Below, piece by piece: positions 46,661 through 58,460 of a stretch of DNA of 64,000 bases (its first letter is position 1; each line of letters opens with the position of its first letter). The stretch is taken from assembly GCA_022494885.1 (NCBI GenBank), contig JAGVSM010001251.1, forward strand, positions 716,033 through 780,032, written 5' to 3'. Source of the stretch: Micrasema longulum (taxonomy: Eukaryota; Arthropoda; Insecta; Trichoptera; Brachycentridae). Below the pieces are notes generated by a model that saw only the letters and a program-made list of their open reading frames with translations, was not told the DNA's origin and did not search any database. The position numbers and the translations under genes are program-made.

Positions 46661-49139
46661 AAATAAAATATAACTTTCGTTTGGTTCGTGAGTCGTCCCC
46701 CAGCGAAGGCTTTATTTTAGTGGCCGGTTATGCTCCGCAGAAGCAATAAACTGGAAAAGAGTTCTTCTACACGCGAAAACATAAAATATTGCCCGCGTTG
46801 AAAACCGAATACGGAATATCAGCTCGGAATTGGATTAACTAACAGTTTCAAGGAAAAGTAATAATAGTACCGGCAAACCTAATAATGGCCTGTGACGAAT
46901 GTAATATGGTTAAGGTATTTGTACTTAATGGCTTTCAGAAGGTTCTTTTCAGAAAAATCCTTTTATGGAAATTATTACTTCTGAAAATGAAAAACTCTTA
47001 TTAATACACATTCAGAAATAAATAGTACAAATTGATTAAGTAAGTCCCTTTGTCAATCTTACGCTTAGTGGTCAGCGCAAATGTTTATTATTTGAGAATT
47101 CTTGAGTTTGATTTCCTACATGAAACGTTGATTTAAAATTTGTTTCTACATTTATTTTGTGTAGTAACATTTCAAATATAAAATAAATAAATCGCTTTTT
47201 TATTACAAATTATTCACGTAAACTCCATTTTTGTCTTAACGACAAAGTTTTATGTTCTTCTTTTAAATTTCTGAAATAAACGTTATTTTAAAATAACTAA
47301 AATAAATAAAATAACAAAAATAAATAACTGTAATAAGGAATTCCAGCCCAACCCGGAATTAAAATTTAAAAATGTTTTTGTTTACACGTGAATATTTAAA
47401 AATTTTGGAGTAGGATGAAATATCTCAAAAACGCACGAAAAAATAAATAAAAAATGTTAAAAATAGTATTAATTTTAAAATCGTAAATAATGACGTCATT
47501 CCTTATATCTACGTGTAGTATTTTTGGTTTCCGCTTTAAAGCCTCCGCACCTTGTAAGGAACGTTTTGACCATAGAAAAAAATCAGTATAATTTGTGATT
47601 GAAAAGTTTTGACAATTCAACAGCGTTGCCAGATCTACGTTTGTAAAAACAACCATAACATAGAAATGAGCAAATTACGATCAACTAAATGAAGTTATCA
47701 AAGCAATATTCCATAGATTCTTGTTAGTTTTGTTATTAGCTGGAGAAATACAACTTACCGCGGTCAGTGAAAGTAAGAACGCCAACCGTTTCACGACGTC
47801 ACTACTGAAAAGTGACACACTGATTAGTCATTTGGCGCGGTATTTGATAAATGTAACTTTAAAAAATCATATCTTTGTAAATAATGCACAAAAAAAAATG
47901 CTTAGTTAAATAGTACGCTAATAGAGAAAAATAAAATAATAAAACAGTAGAATTCCTCATTGGATAAGAGCGTGAAATTAATTAATACATCAAACTACAT
48001 GTAGGCACATGATTTTTAATTCTGTTACACATAAACGCATAATAATTAATAACTTAGAATTTATTTTAAAAATTAATAATTAATTTCACAAAAAAGACTT
48101 ATGATTTTAATCATTTTCCATAACTCATCTCCCCTGTATTCAAAATTCCCAATATATAAAGATAACCACCCAGCCTTCACCCTTTCACACAACACTATCA
48201 GTACTAACGTACATTCTGTATTTTGTCTTTGGTTTAATTTATATTTTTTCATACATGATGGGTAATTCTGAATACTCAAAACTTGTGTTCTTATTCATAT
48301 TAAACTTCTGTTTGGCGTAAAATAAATGTTTTGAAACGACGATTTTAAAAATAAAACCTTTTATTTTATTGGTTGGTTGGAAAAAACCCGTCTATGCTAA
48401 TACGCCTGCTAATGTACAAATAAGTTTGCACAAAAAGTTAAATAAATAAAAAAACTGTGTGTATTTTATTTTGATAACGTCTAAATAAATACTTTCGAGG
48501 TCATAAAAATACGCTTGAAATCCTCAATACATTTGAAACGTTTTTTCGTTTTGTGAAAAACCCCTTTTTGGCGGAGTAGTTTATGTAAATCCGACATAAA
48601 GTCGTTCCAAAATCATTACTTTTACTTATTTTCTTACACAGAGGATGTCAAAAAAAGAATAAAGTGTTCTATGCAGTATTACGATAACACCTTTTTGGAG
48701 AACTTAATGATATGTAAAGAAAGGTGATAAGAAAAGTGAAGAGGAAAGTGAGGGATGTTTGTAATAAGCAAACATGCAGAGTATAAGCATGTTTTGAGAT
48801 ATTTAAGGTACCCACGAAGAATCGTCCGCTATTTAATTCATTTTTGGGACCTTTTATGTAAAGAGGGAAAATGACGTCACTTGTGAATTTTCATTTATCA
48901 CCTCTTAATTAATAATTACATAGCTCAACGTCCTTTTTTATAAATTCAATCAAAAGTAATTTTCAAAACAATAGGTACTACCTTTTTTTGTCTATGGAAA
49001 CTAAAACTGTTTTTTTTTGTAGTTTTTTTCTGTAATTGTTTCTTGACTTCTATTTTATTCAAACATACGTCTTTCAGTTTCATTTTCAATGCTGCAGAGC
49101 AGCGTTTATTTTATATTTAAAAAATACATATAAGAATTT
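46661..49139. other. intergenic tract with S2 head and family C fragments
   Basis: 47065-47135 is a partial S2-like head (cttagtggtcagcgcaaatg, gagtttgatttcctacatg). 48230-48310 is a degenerate family C piece (catgatgggtaattctgaat). Otherwise AT-rich with no gene. Confidence 0.4.
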
Positions 49140-49790
49140 GTTACCCACTAAGTCTAAAGACTTTTCGGTGGGACACCTTTTTTTATGACAGGTTTATATT
49201 ACATTTATTTTATTTATATTTAACAGATTTATTTCGAAACAAGCACTTTAAAGTATCTAGACGACGTTTCTTCAGTTTTTTTTTTTGAAGATTTTTCATG
49301 TTAATGATGGTTTGTGGGAGATCATTGAACAATCTTGGAACAACGCAATTTAATGTTTACTCTCCAAAGTAATTTGTAATTCGGGGAACAGACAGGGAGC
49401 GCTTAGTTTAAGGTTGTGAGTGTAATCTAGTGTTGTGAGTATAAGAAACTCTTTTTATATATTCCGGATCAACAAAATAATCTACAATAAATTTGTAGTC
49501 ACAAAGTTGTTTTACCGGCAGGACATTATAGAATTTAAAAAAATAATAAAAAAAAAAAATATATACACCTTCGCCCATATGTTTCGCCTTACAGATTATG
49601 CTATCTGGTACAATCCCCCTCAACAGTCTAACTTGAATATCATAAATTTTACCCAGGTGAGACTGGAAGGTGGGACCCCAGACACGCACTCCGTAAGATA
49701 TAATGGATTCAATGAGCGAGGTATATATGTATCTTAACGTTTTGAAAGGTAGTATGCTTTTAATTTCATAAATCAATTTAAGCCAGTACC
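49140..49790 (-). mobile_element. CR1-like LINE 3' end, minus strand
   Basis: On the minus strand: SILPFKTLRYIYTSLIESII then SYGVRVWGPTFQSHL and IYDIQVRLLRGI, and further down YTHNTRLHSQ. Beyond a stop follow LSVPRITNYFGE and CVVPRLFNDLPQTI. L-I-E-S-I-I-S-Y-G-x-x-x-W-G is the thumb motif of CR1-like reverse transcriptases. A poly-lysine-like aaaaa stretch interrupts the frame. 3' UTR with gtctttagacttagtggg. Confidence 0.8.
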
Positions 49791-50059
49791 TTAATCTTTA
49801 ATATGGCATGCTTAACAACAAAACATCTCTTTATAATATTAAGTAGTTTAGCATAAAACCGTCTTCAAATGCAAACGGTAGAAGGAATTTTCCACTGCCC
49901 CACAAGTCACATTCATTAAAATAATAATTATCCTGGACATATTGACTGTAAGACTTAATCTTGAAAACAGTATATTAAAATGGTTCATAATATTGTTCCA
50001 TATTTTTTTTTAACTATTGTATGAATTCTGGTGACATAGTTACAACTCAAAGTTGGTCA

Positions 50060-50380
50060 AATTCTCTTCCTCGGTCATCATAAGACTATTTATAGTTTCC
50101 ATGCGCCTTTACCAGAATTATTAGATTTGCAAATGAAAATCAAGATTTTAATTATTTTGATTGTAAATTGATTTTATTTACAAATTCTCAATAAATTTAC
50201 TGTGTATTTGTAGAATTAACCTGAATTCCATAATGCCTGTCTTATAAATAAACTTGTTTTTGCTTTTCTTTGTTGTATTGCTTCTATTATTTGTAACTGT
50301 ATTATTATTGTTTTTCGTAATACGATTTGTTTGAATTGGATATTATCCGTAAATTTGTTAAACAAATAAACAAATTCTGT
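50060..50380 (+). mobile_element. LINE 3' end, homologous to 13880-14215
   Basis: ctcttcctcggtcatcataag through atcaagattttaattatttt, ending in aaacaaataaacaaattc. Confidence 0.6.
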
Positions 50381-50499
50381 AAAAAATAAACCTACATAAG
50401 TCTTACAATTTGTATAATAGATATTCGTCGATATAATTCCACGTGCATATTAGTAATAGCAGGCTTCGAAGATCATCTCTAAAGATTACTGTACAAATT

Positions 50500-51725
50500 C
50501 CACACATCCTCTCAACGATTTAATATGAAAATCTCCATAGATAAAACGAAGACTACCGGGAACAGGGCAAACGGTGTACTGAAATCTACTTCGGCAAACA
50601 AATGTTTATAGCAGCAGGCAAAACTAGCACACAATGGAGCTCTAGTGCCAATTCTAACAATAACGCGAAGTATGGAAAAAAAATGATGAAAGTAAATAAA
50701 ATGCTTTTAAAATGCGATCTTTTAGACAAATTTGTGGTAAAACGATATATGAAAGATGCGCAAATGTCGAGATCCGTAAACTGTGTAAGAATGAGACATG
50801 CATTATCGACAGAATCAAGAAAGGAGTGCTGCGTTGGTTTGGACATGTAGAGCGAATAAACAGTGAAAGAACATCGAAAAGGATCTACGATGCGAATGTT
50901 GATGGATGCAAAAAAAATGAAGACTAAAAAAGACTTGGCGCGATCAAGTCAATCAAATACTTGAAGATGGACATGTTAAGAGAATTAATAATTGGCGAGC
51001 GTGCATAAAGATGTATGAATGTCGAGGATGATGCGAAGTATGTGTCCAAAGACAGAGTAATATGGCGATCTATCCTCTCTGCCTACCTCTACGGAAAACG
51101 ACGTGATGGTTTGTTTGTTTGTTTTTAAAACAAAGAGCATGGTAGCCTCAAGGCAGCTAGTACGATGCAAAATTACAATAGACAATAAAATAATAGAGCG
51201 AGTAATGCCCTTCAAGTACTTGGGTGTTGAGTTATCCAGCAACAACGGCCTCTATAAAGAAGTAAGAGAAGTTAAGATGCTTAAGAAATGCTGTATGGAG
51301 AAACAAACATTTGCTAAAGGAGAGCAAAGTACGGGTTTATAAAATCTGCATTAGACCTATCATGACATACAGCATTGAAACAAGAGCCGACACCACTAGA
51401 ACAAAAAGCCTCCTTAGAACGAGTGAAATGAAAACTCTCCGACCCATTGCGGGAATGACAATCCGAGACAGAGTAAGAAACTCTGAAATAAGGAGGATCT
51501 GCGACGTCAAAGATGTTGTGCGATGGGGAAGTTCGAGAAGACGTTTCTGGAGAGAGCACGCGGAGAGAGCAGATTCAGAAAGAGTGGTGAATATAGCGGC
51601 AGGTTGGCAGCAGACCCGGAAGACCACCAAAAGATGGCGGGACAGTTGGACATCTGTATCTCAGGAACAGGCCCCGAGCAATAACAGGAAGCAGTCCTAG
51701 AGAAAGCCGAAGAAGAAAAAAAAAG
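50500..51725 (+). mobile_element. RTE-like LINE ORF2 remnants
   Basis: Two rearranged pieces. 50712-50927: IRKLCKNETCIIDRIKKGVL then RWFGHVERINSERTSKRIYD. 51130-51690: IERVMPFKYLGVELSSNNGL, then KVRVYKICIRPIMTYSIETR, RPIAGMTIRDRVRNSEIRRI, FWREHAERADSERV. F-K-Y-L-G and R-P-I-M-T-Y are the post-RT motifs of RTE-type ORF2. The order is unusual, because the terminal RWFGHVER piece lies before the FKYLG piece, so two truncated copies are probably involved. The end is cgaagaagaaaaaaaaag at 51708-51725. Confidence 0.8.
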
Positions 51726-52735
51726 TTTATTATATTTTGAATTACCGAATTACACAATAAAGATAGTATTATAATACTGAATATGTATTTTTTTTTAATA
51801 TCCCTTCCGTTCCGTATTCATTCCTTATTCATTTATTACATTTTTCTAATCTTTCCCTATTTACTACAATGACATTTAATTATTTTTTCTAAGTTATTAT
51901 GTTAATAATACACCGCCGGGCAAAAAAAATACAAGCTCGCCAAAAAAAAAAAATTTGATAAATAATTATTCTGATGCAAATATAATTATTCTAGTTGTGT
52001 ATCTAATTATTTTTGAATAGGTTGACATATTTGATGCCCACTCTTTATTTTTCTCGTGAAGTACGCAAATGACACGGTCGTTTACTCGCAATAGTTTGCT
52101 TCATTTTTTTCGTTCTACAGATCGAGTTTATTGAAAATTTAAAAATTAATTCATCACAGTAATCAGTCTTAACATCCAACTCAATGAGAAATTTCGCCAT
52201 TTGAAACATTTTTCTTTGTAAATTGGACTTTTTTTTATTTGATCGCAACCTTGGCATTTTCCTAGATTTTTATATTATTTTCACTTTGAGGCCGGTAAGA
52301 CAGGATTGTTGTGGCATTTTAAAATTTAAATATTGTAAAAAGGGATAGAAAAAAAGATGAATATAGAAAAAGCATTTCTCAGAAAAGGGGGCCCGGAAAA
52401 GTTAAGGGTTGTGGTAGCAGGTAAACTTTACATTCTATCCTTTAAGGTACAAAAATATATTCTAGGGTCTTGAAAGAAACAACGGGAGTCACATTGAATA
52501 AAATGTTTAGAAAATAAGACTTTGTGGAATTGCGTTTTCCAAAATATGATTACTTTTTAAGCAAATTAGATCATTTCAATAAATAAAGAATTTTCAATGA
52601 AATATGATGAATATTTTGATTATAAAAGTACAAATTAAAATAGCGTATCGGGGACCACTGATGTTTTTTGGCATGAAAACAATGTGGACTTTAGATTAAT
52701 ATTTCTACTTTAAAAAGCGATTTTATCACGAAAGG
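51726..52735. other. AT-rich intergenic tract
   Basis: No recognised feature. Confidence 0.4.
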
Positions 52736-53335
52736 AGACGTCTGTGTTTTATCTATACGTACTTCATTCTTCTGTAGGGTGATGTCACTAAACTCATTTT
52801 TAACAGCTCAACCGATTTGCGTGCGGCTTTCAGCGAAATGTAGATCTTTGCTCTGCGCGTGTTCGTAGATATTAAAATGTTCAATCTAATCTGTAAAAAA
52901 AAGTAAGGAGCATATTTTTTTTTTATCGTCGACCTACCAGGGTTGCATTTGACAAAAATGCTTTTAAAAAAAATTGGAAAGATGTTATTTTTTTGGTTTA
53001 AAAAAAAGTTTTTTTATGTTTACAAACAACATTCGTTTTTTATGGATCACAATCAAATTCTTTTCTTAAATTCCTTATAATGTCTTCCAATTTATTTATT
53101 TTTTGTTGTCCTATGTTTGAAAAATAAAACCAATAATTTTGTAATAAAACCAACTGGCCTAAAAAGAAGAAAAGTTTGAAAATGATTTTCAGGCGTTGCC
53201 TAGTAGGTATTCGAACTAATTCGGTCAAATGAATCTCTTCACAACAATTTCTAATGGCAGGCAAGCTAACATTTGAGCTGGATGTCTGACGGGTTTGATA
53301 GTTTACGTATAAAATAGCTGATTGCGATAATTTCT
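52736..53335 (-). repeat. interspersed repeat family D, third copy
   Basis: aaccgatttgcgtgcggctt, ccagggttgcatttgac, ttctaatggcaggcaagcta, gtctgacgggtttgata in the same order as 16500-16960. The minus strand is open 53040-53360, but the reading has no domain and is probably accidental. Confidence 0.6.
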
Positions 53336-53380
53336 TCATTAATGACATCGAAACGGTCAAAAATGGACTCCCGTGTTTTA

Positions 53381-53644
53381 TTCATCATCATTCTCTTTCC
53401 ACACGTAATGATACATAGGGTACTGGATTGGTACAACCGTAGCTTATCTTGATCATTTCTGTGACATGAAGGTAAGATGATCAGTCTTAGGCTTCAGGTG
53501 CCAGTCCAGGGACCATGAAATATTTTAATGTTAAAACACCTTTTTAAATATATATTTCATGTCAACCATGTTGAGAATCGAACCCGAGACCTCTTGCGTG
53601 GTAGGCATACTAAATAACCTAACTAACAACTACACACGAAGCCA
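53381..53644 (-). repeat. SINE family S2, copy 6
   Basis: Minus-strand copy with tgagaatcgaacccgag (B-box complement, 53571-53587), caggtgccagtccaggga, and the (catcat) end at 53381. Confidence 0.85.
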
Positions 53645-53699
53645 ACAATTTATTATCTATGGTATAAATATGTACTACATTTACGTGTTTATACGGTTT

Positions 53700-54060
53700 T
53701 TTTTATTTTATTATTTTGTTTTTTTACAAAATACATAAAAGGTAAAACAGAGGAATCCAAAAATAAGGGATAATTACATTAGAAATAAAATAAATTAATA
53801 ATAATAAACAAAAAAAATCCCACAAAGGCATGGTCGGTTTGTGGGCATACAAGAAAATTTTAATGAATTTTTGCTCGAATAATAAAAAAATTGTTAAAAT
53901 GTTTTTGTGTAATATAAGAAAGAGAAAATTAAATATTCTGTAAAAGATGATATGGCACTTTCTTTTATAGTAATTAAAAAAGGAAATTAAAAAAAACAAA
54001 AATACTCCTTTTTATTAAAGGGCAAAGAAATATATCATAAAAAAAGTTAATTTATTTAGT
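53700..54060. other. family E tail, minus strand
   Basis: cccacaaaggcatggtcggt...tgtgggca at 53819-53846 is the reverse of the hairpin at 10305. The surrounding T-rich tract is open on the minus strand but of low complexity. Confidence 0.35.
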
Positions 54061-54350
54061 TTGAATCTAGAATAGTGCGTAATTTTTAAAAGAAGAAAAT
54101 TTCTTAATGTTTGGGATCAATGAAATATTTTAAGTAAAAAAAGAATTTAAAAATTTAGGGCCTATGAAATATGCATGTCTCTGTGCTAGCCCTTGTTTTA
54201 CAATGTGGTGTTTCTAACACACGATTATTTATTTGACTTGATCTATTTGAATTACTTGTAAGTACATTTTGGTTTTTAAATATATAATTTGGATATTCAA
54301 AACAAATAATTCGTAGAAATATTTTATTGGTTCTGAGCTCGTGCAATACT
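54060..54350 (-). mobile_element. possible LINE ORF2 C-terminal relic
   Basis: The minus-strand reading NNRVLETPHCKTRASTETCI then FHRP, continuing in degraded form, resembles CR1/Jockey C-termini (T-R-x-S ... P ... F). Weak. Confidence 0.3.
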
Positions 54351-56884
54351 TTTTAAATGTTTAATCAAAATATATAGAACTGTTGGTATTCCTAATAATA
54401 TAAAATAAAAATATAAAAAAATAGTAAATATATTACTATATTGAATCAAAGGTCACTTTGTACGTCATAACGAATTATTCTAAAATAAAAACTCTGTTAT
54501 TAGTTTACGTAAAACACCAATATAACTATATTTGAAAAAAATTACAATAATTCATTTACACTGTAATAAGAAATTAAGATGTATAGTAATCAATAATATT
54601 AATAGAATATCAATTAAAGTTATCCAAGGATGCAACAATTAATATTATATGGTAAGTTCACATCTTTCAATTCCATTTAATATTCTCGATGCAAATTTTT
54701 AACTTTTCTATTGCATAGGCAGACATACATTTTAATTCCAGTCCCTCACGAGCAGACAGCAACACAAATACTCTCCGTGGCCATACATCCGGCTTCATTT
54801 CCTTTCTGTTAGAAATCCAATATATATTTCATCACCCTTATTCATTGCCACCTACCCTCGATGTTATGGGAAAACATTTTTAATGCCCCTGCCATAGCCA
54901 GTTCATAAATTGTAAACAAACGTTTTCATTTACATTTCGGTATGGAATTTAGCCATATCTACCGTTTTCTACAGAGTATTGAGAAATAAATCAGAGTATC
55001 AGAAAGCATACATGATTGTATACGTTATCTGTATACGGGTTATGCGAATTGTAATTTATTTCAAATTTTGAAAACAGAATATAATGTTTCGGTTAACTAA
55101 AACGATGAAATTGAATAAAATAAATTTTGATTATTAAATAATGTTATTCAACTAAAAATTATTATGCTTTCCAAACATATTTGTGTTATTAAAAAAAACA
55201 TGCATTTGCGAAATTATGACTTACCAAAATATTACTATTTTATCGGCCATTTTTAAGGAGGTGTTAAAAACTCACAATTAGACAATGGAAACCGAATACT
55301 TAGAATTATATGTTATTAATATACAATACAAGCGTATTCTAATGTGTGCTCTATTAATATGGCTTATATTATTGGAGCCAATGCAAGTGATATATTCAAT
55401 TTGAATTGTAATAAATTCAAAAGGGAAATCAGCAACAGCATACAGGCATTGTCGTTGTAGGTGAGTAATGGGTCATAGGTAAACACATTTTTTTTCCATT
55501 TTATTTTAAATTTACAAAGGTAAATATGTAAAAACATTTCATTAAATCATATTACTTGTAAAACTAAATTATTTTCGTTTTACAGTTATATTTGTTGCGC
55601 ATATATCGATACACTTCCATCATAATATTTATCACTATTAAAGTATTTTTTTAATGTTAAATGGCGAGGGTTTTACAAAAATGAATTTTGAAGCTTTACT
55701 CAAAATAAAGTCGATTGGTTTTCAATCGACATCATTTGTATAGGTGGTTAAAAAATGCTATAATTCGTCAAATTACAGAAGTCGTATACAATTCTAAAGA
55801 CAAATAAGTCCAGCATAAGGCCTTAATCCTGTTCGTCATCGCCCAATTCCCGTTAGACCTCCCAATTCAAATTTGCGACTTTAGTCTGAACCGTAACAAT
55901 ATAATAGTTGTTTACACATTTTTTAAATTGACATCGACCATCTAGAAAATGTTGTGAAATTATTTTTTTTTATCATACATTGGCCCTTTTAGATCTTAGC
56001 CACGGATATTTTGTTTGTATTTTGGTATTTTTAGATTTTCTTCAGGAATCTCATTTCTTTAAATTGAAACCAGAGTGAAATAAACAAATAATAAATAACG
56101 AGATAAATCATAGTACATAAAATCATCACAATCACGTAAAAAATATTTTTATCGTTAATCGTTATTTTTAGTTCTTTTAAGGAAATATTGTTTCTGTATG
56201 GTGAAACCAGAGTAAAATAAATCAATGACTTTTAAAAATAATGTTAAGCATTTTGTATTGAAAATTAGAAAAATATAAAAATGTCAAATGTGATTGAATA
56301 TATTTCATATGTCTTGCATCGGGTGTTAACCTAAGTTTTGTCCATTTTTTCCCTAAATTAAAAATTAGCACCAATATAAAAACAAAACCGTAACGGTCAA
56401 AGAAAATTTTCTTACGAATGATGCAAAACTTTAACTATTTTGTTTTAATTCTGGTGCTCATTTAAAAAAAATTGGAAAAAACGGACACAACTCATGTTAG
56501 CACTTGAAGGTATAATAAGTTATTTCTTAGGAATCATTTTATTTATGAAGTGAAACCCGAATAAAATAAATAAATGCTTAATGGTTTTGTTATAAAAAAC
56601 TGTCAGATTTTTCTGGAAACTTCTCAAAATATGAACCCCTGAATTACAGGGTTGAATCGTGTTTAACTATTTAAGGGCATTAAATCAACTTCAATCAAAA
56701 ACAATCGGTCACACCTTTGTTTGCTATTCTGGCGGTGAAAAACTAAAAAATCGAATGACACCGTACTAAAAGCTGCTTCTAAACCGTCAAGCGAACATTG
56801 AAAAAATATGAAACTTCGAAATGAAGATATTTTAATTTATTTTAATTTAATGGCATAACATCAAGAAAAAAACGATTGAATTTG
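54351..56884. other. AT-rich intergenic tract with repeated tails and a foldback
   Basis: Three direct tail repeats of the type gtgaaaccagagtaaaataaa (near 56065-56085, 56200-56222 and 56556-56575) and an inverted pair (56321-56373 / 56451-56505, ggtgttaacctaag...). No gene. Confidence 0.4.
56321..56505. repeat. foldback repeat, ~54-bp arms
   Basis: Left gttttgtccattttttccc...attagcacca; right tggtgctcattt...ggaaaaaacggacacaac are inverted. It sits between two of the three tail repeats, so it may be the middle of a small element of which those are the ends. Confidence 0.65.
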
Positions 56885-56885
56885 T

Positions 56886-57043
56886 AAAAAATAAAAAACT
56901 TTTTATTTTTTACCGCATGAAAGTTTAAACAATGTTTATATTGACACCTGATGATGGGTAATTCAGAATACCCGAAACTAATAGTGTTATTATATGATAT
57001 ATTAAACTCTTATGTGGTTAAAATTATAAAGTGTTTTATTTAA
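56886..57043 (+). ncRNA. candidate type-I hammerhead ribozyme in a foldback (family C)
   Basis: CTGATGA at 56948-56954, an extra T, then stem II GGGTA (56956-56960) with TACCC (56969-56973), GAAA at 56974-56977, loop CTAA, T-A at 56982-56983 as the UH cleavage site. The 3' strand gtgttattata (56984-56994) pairs with tatattgacac (56937-56947) with one mismatch and one G-U, forming stem I. The pairing extends outward through about 60-bp arms (attttttaccgcatg / tatgtggttaaaat). All invariant hammerhead positions I can check are present; the unpaired T is the only oddity. The tail continues to about 57110. Confidence 0.6.
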
Positions 57044-57110
57044 AATAAATTCAAAATATTTTGCGACAGAGTCAATGCTGATAGAATAAATAATATAAAA
57101 AACGGTTATT

Positions 57111-57940
57111 ATTATTGAAAGAAAATTTCAGCTAACAATTTTTTTTAAATATAAATTTGATCATGATATCTAAAACCACAAACAATAAATGCTAGTGAAA
57201 AAAAATGTTTCTGGCAGATTGTATGTCCGATGTGAACTAATCGTAATTCAGTTAACACTATTGTAATGGATATCCCACCTGAAGTCCGTAAATGAATCAG
57301 ATCACAAGTAATATTGGAAGAGTAAGAGGAGCCAATTTAAAGGTTTGGGAAGGTACGCATCAAAAGACAGCTCCCGATTTTGCCGAGATTTATCTTAGTT
57401 TTGCTAAAAGGATAATAAGAAGCAGAACACTGCAACTCTAGAAGGAACGTTATTTGAACGAAACGACAGAATAGGTAACTTTTTTTGCTTCTATTTTTTA
57501 TGTCTTTGATCATTTCATGACGAAACTCCTCAAGATGTCCTTCACTTGTTGATGCATTGCTCCTTTTTCAGCATCGAAAGACATGACCTAAAGGCGCAAA
57601 GCAAAAGCTTTGGTAAGGACTATTCATATTACAGTTATAAGTCACAATGACTTCTCAAGATGTAGTATCTTAGTTGCACTGGTACAAGTAATGAGAACGA
57701 TAAATGATAACAGGACAAATCCTACTAATGTCTATCAAGCCTGGCTTATCTTAAATGAGCTTTCCGTTGTTTTCTCTTCATTTAGCAAATGCGGAGAAGT
57801 TCCTATAAATGTTTAAAGCCGAAATTCTCTTCTTTTTTCTAAAGCTAATCAGATAACGATAGCCAGGGAACAAAACCCATTTGTGAATGTTAACCATGTG
57901 TGTTCATTATAAACAAGGTCAAAAAACAGCTAATTCCACT
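57111..57940. other. tract with possible LINE zinc-knuckle tail
   Basis: At about 57510-57590 one frame reads FHDETPQDVLHLLMHCSFFS then IERHDL, reminiscent of the C-x-x-E-x-x-x-H-x-L-x-x-C tail of R1/Jockey-type elements. A second open stretch (57610-57816) has no recognised domain. Confidence 0.3.
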
Positions 57941-57953
57941 ATAATGTATATTT

Positions 57954-57962
57954 ATATATATG

Positions 57963-58015
<53 letters not shown>

Positions 58016-58024
58016 TATATATAA
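57954..58024. repeat. (TA)n microsatellite
   Basis: About 60 bp of alternating T and A with a few interruptions. Confidence 0.95.
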
Positions 58025-58029
58025 AGAAA

Positions 58030-58460
58030 GACTGGATGACATGATTGGGACGAAAATTGAAACACCTTCAAAATTTATATGTATTGCAGATAATTTTTAA
58101 TAGTTTTAACATGGGGCTTGAATAACCCACGATGCAACCATAAGCGTTAAGTGAAAGCTCTGGAAGGCAGAATGGAGGTAAAGGGGGTGTTTTGGGAGTA
58201 GGGGTTTGTAGGAAGTGAATTAACTCGGCGTCTATCAGGCGATTCACGCGACTATGGCGGATATCAAACATAAAAACATACAGCAAGATAGCTTTGTTAA
58301 TGGATATTTAATAAATCCGATGGCAGTTCTAACAGATCAACACATTTTGTTGATTGACAGGTGAGGCCGCGAGGGCTTGACGATTGAGAGCTTGTCTGGG
58401 GAGAAATAGATTTATTGAGTTTTAGTTCAAATAATAATGGCTTGTCATTTACCACAAATG
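58030..58460. other. less AT-rich single-copy stretch, function unknown
   Basis: Noticeably more G and C than its flanks (gaggtaaagggggtgttttg, cggcgtctatcaggcgattc, gtgaggccgcgagggcttg), with no coding frame, SINE box or second copy in the window. Could be conserved noncoding DNA or a single unclassified repeat. Confidence 0.25.

Noticed and set aside
51314..51630. Two minus-strand open frames
   Set aside because: Antisense shadows of the RTE-like ORF2 remnant at 51311-51700.
53724..53999. 91-codon minus-strand frame rich in F, L, I
   Set aside because: Low-complexity A/T DNA read as hydrophobic residues; overlaps a repeat tail.
56321..56575. CRISPR-like array from the three tail repeats
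   Set aside because: Spacing is irregular, copies are imperfect, and the DNA is clearly eukaryotic; these are retroelement-type tails around a foldback.
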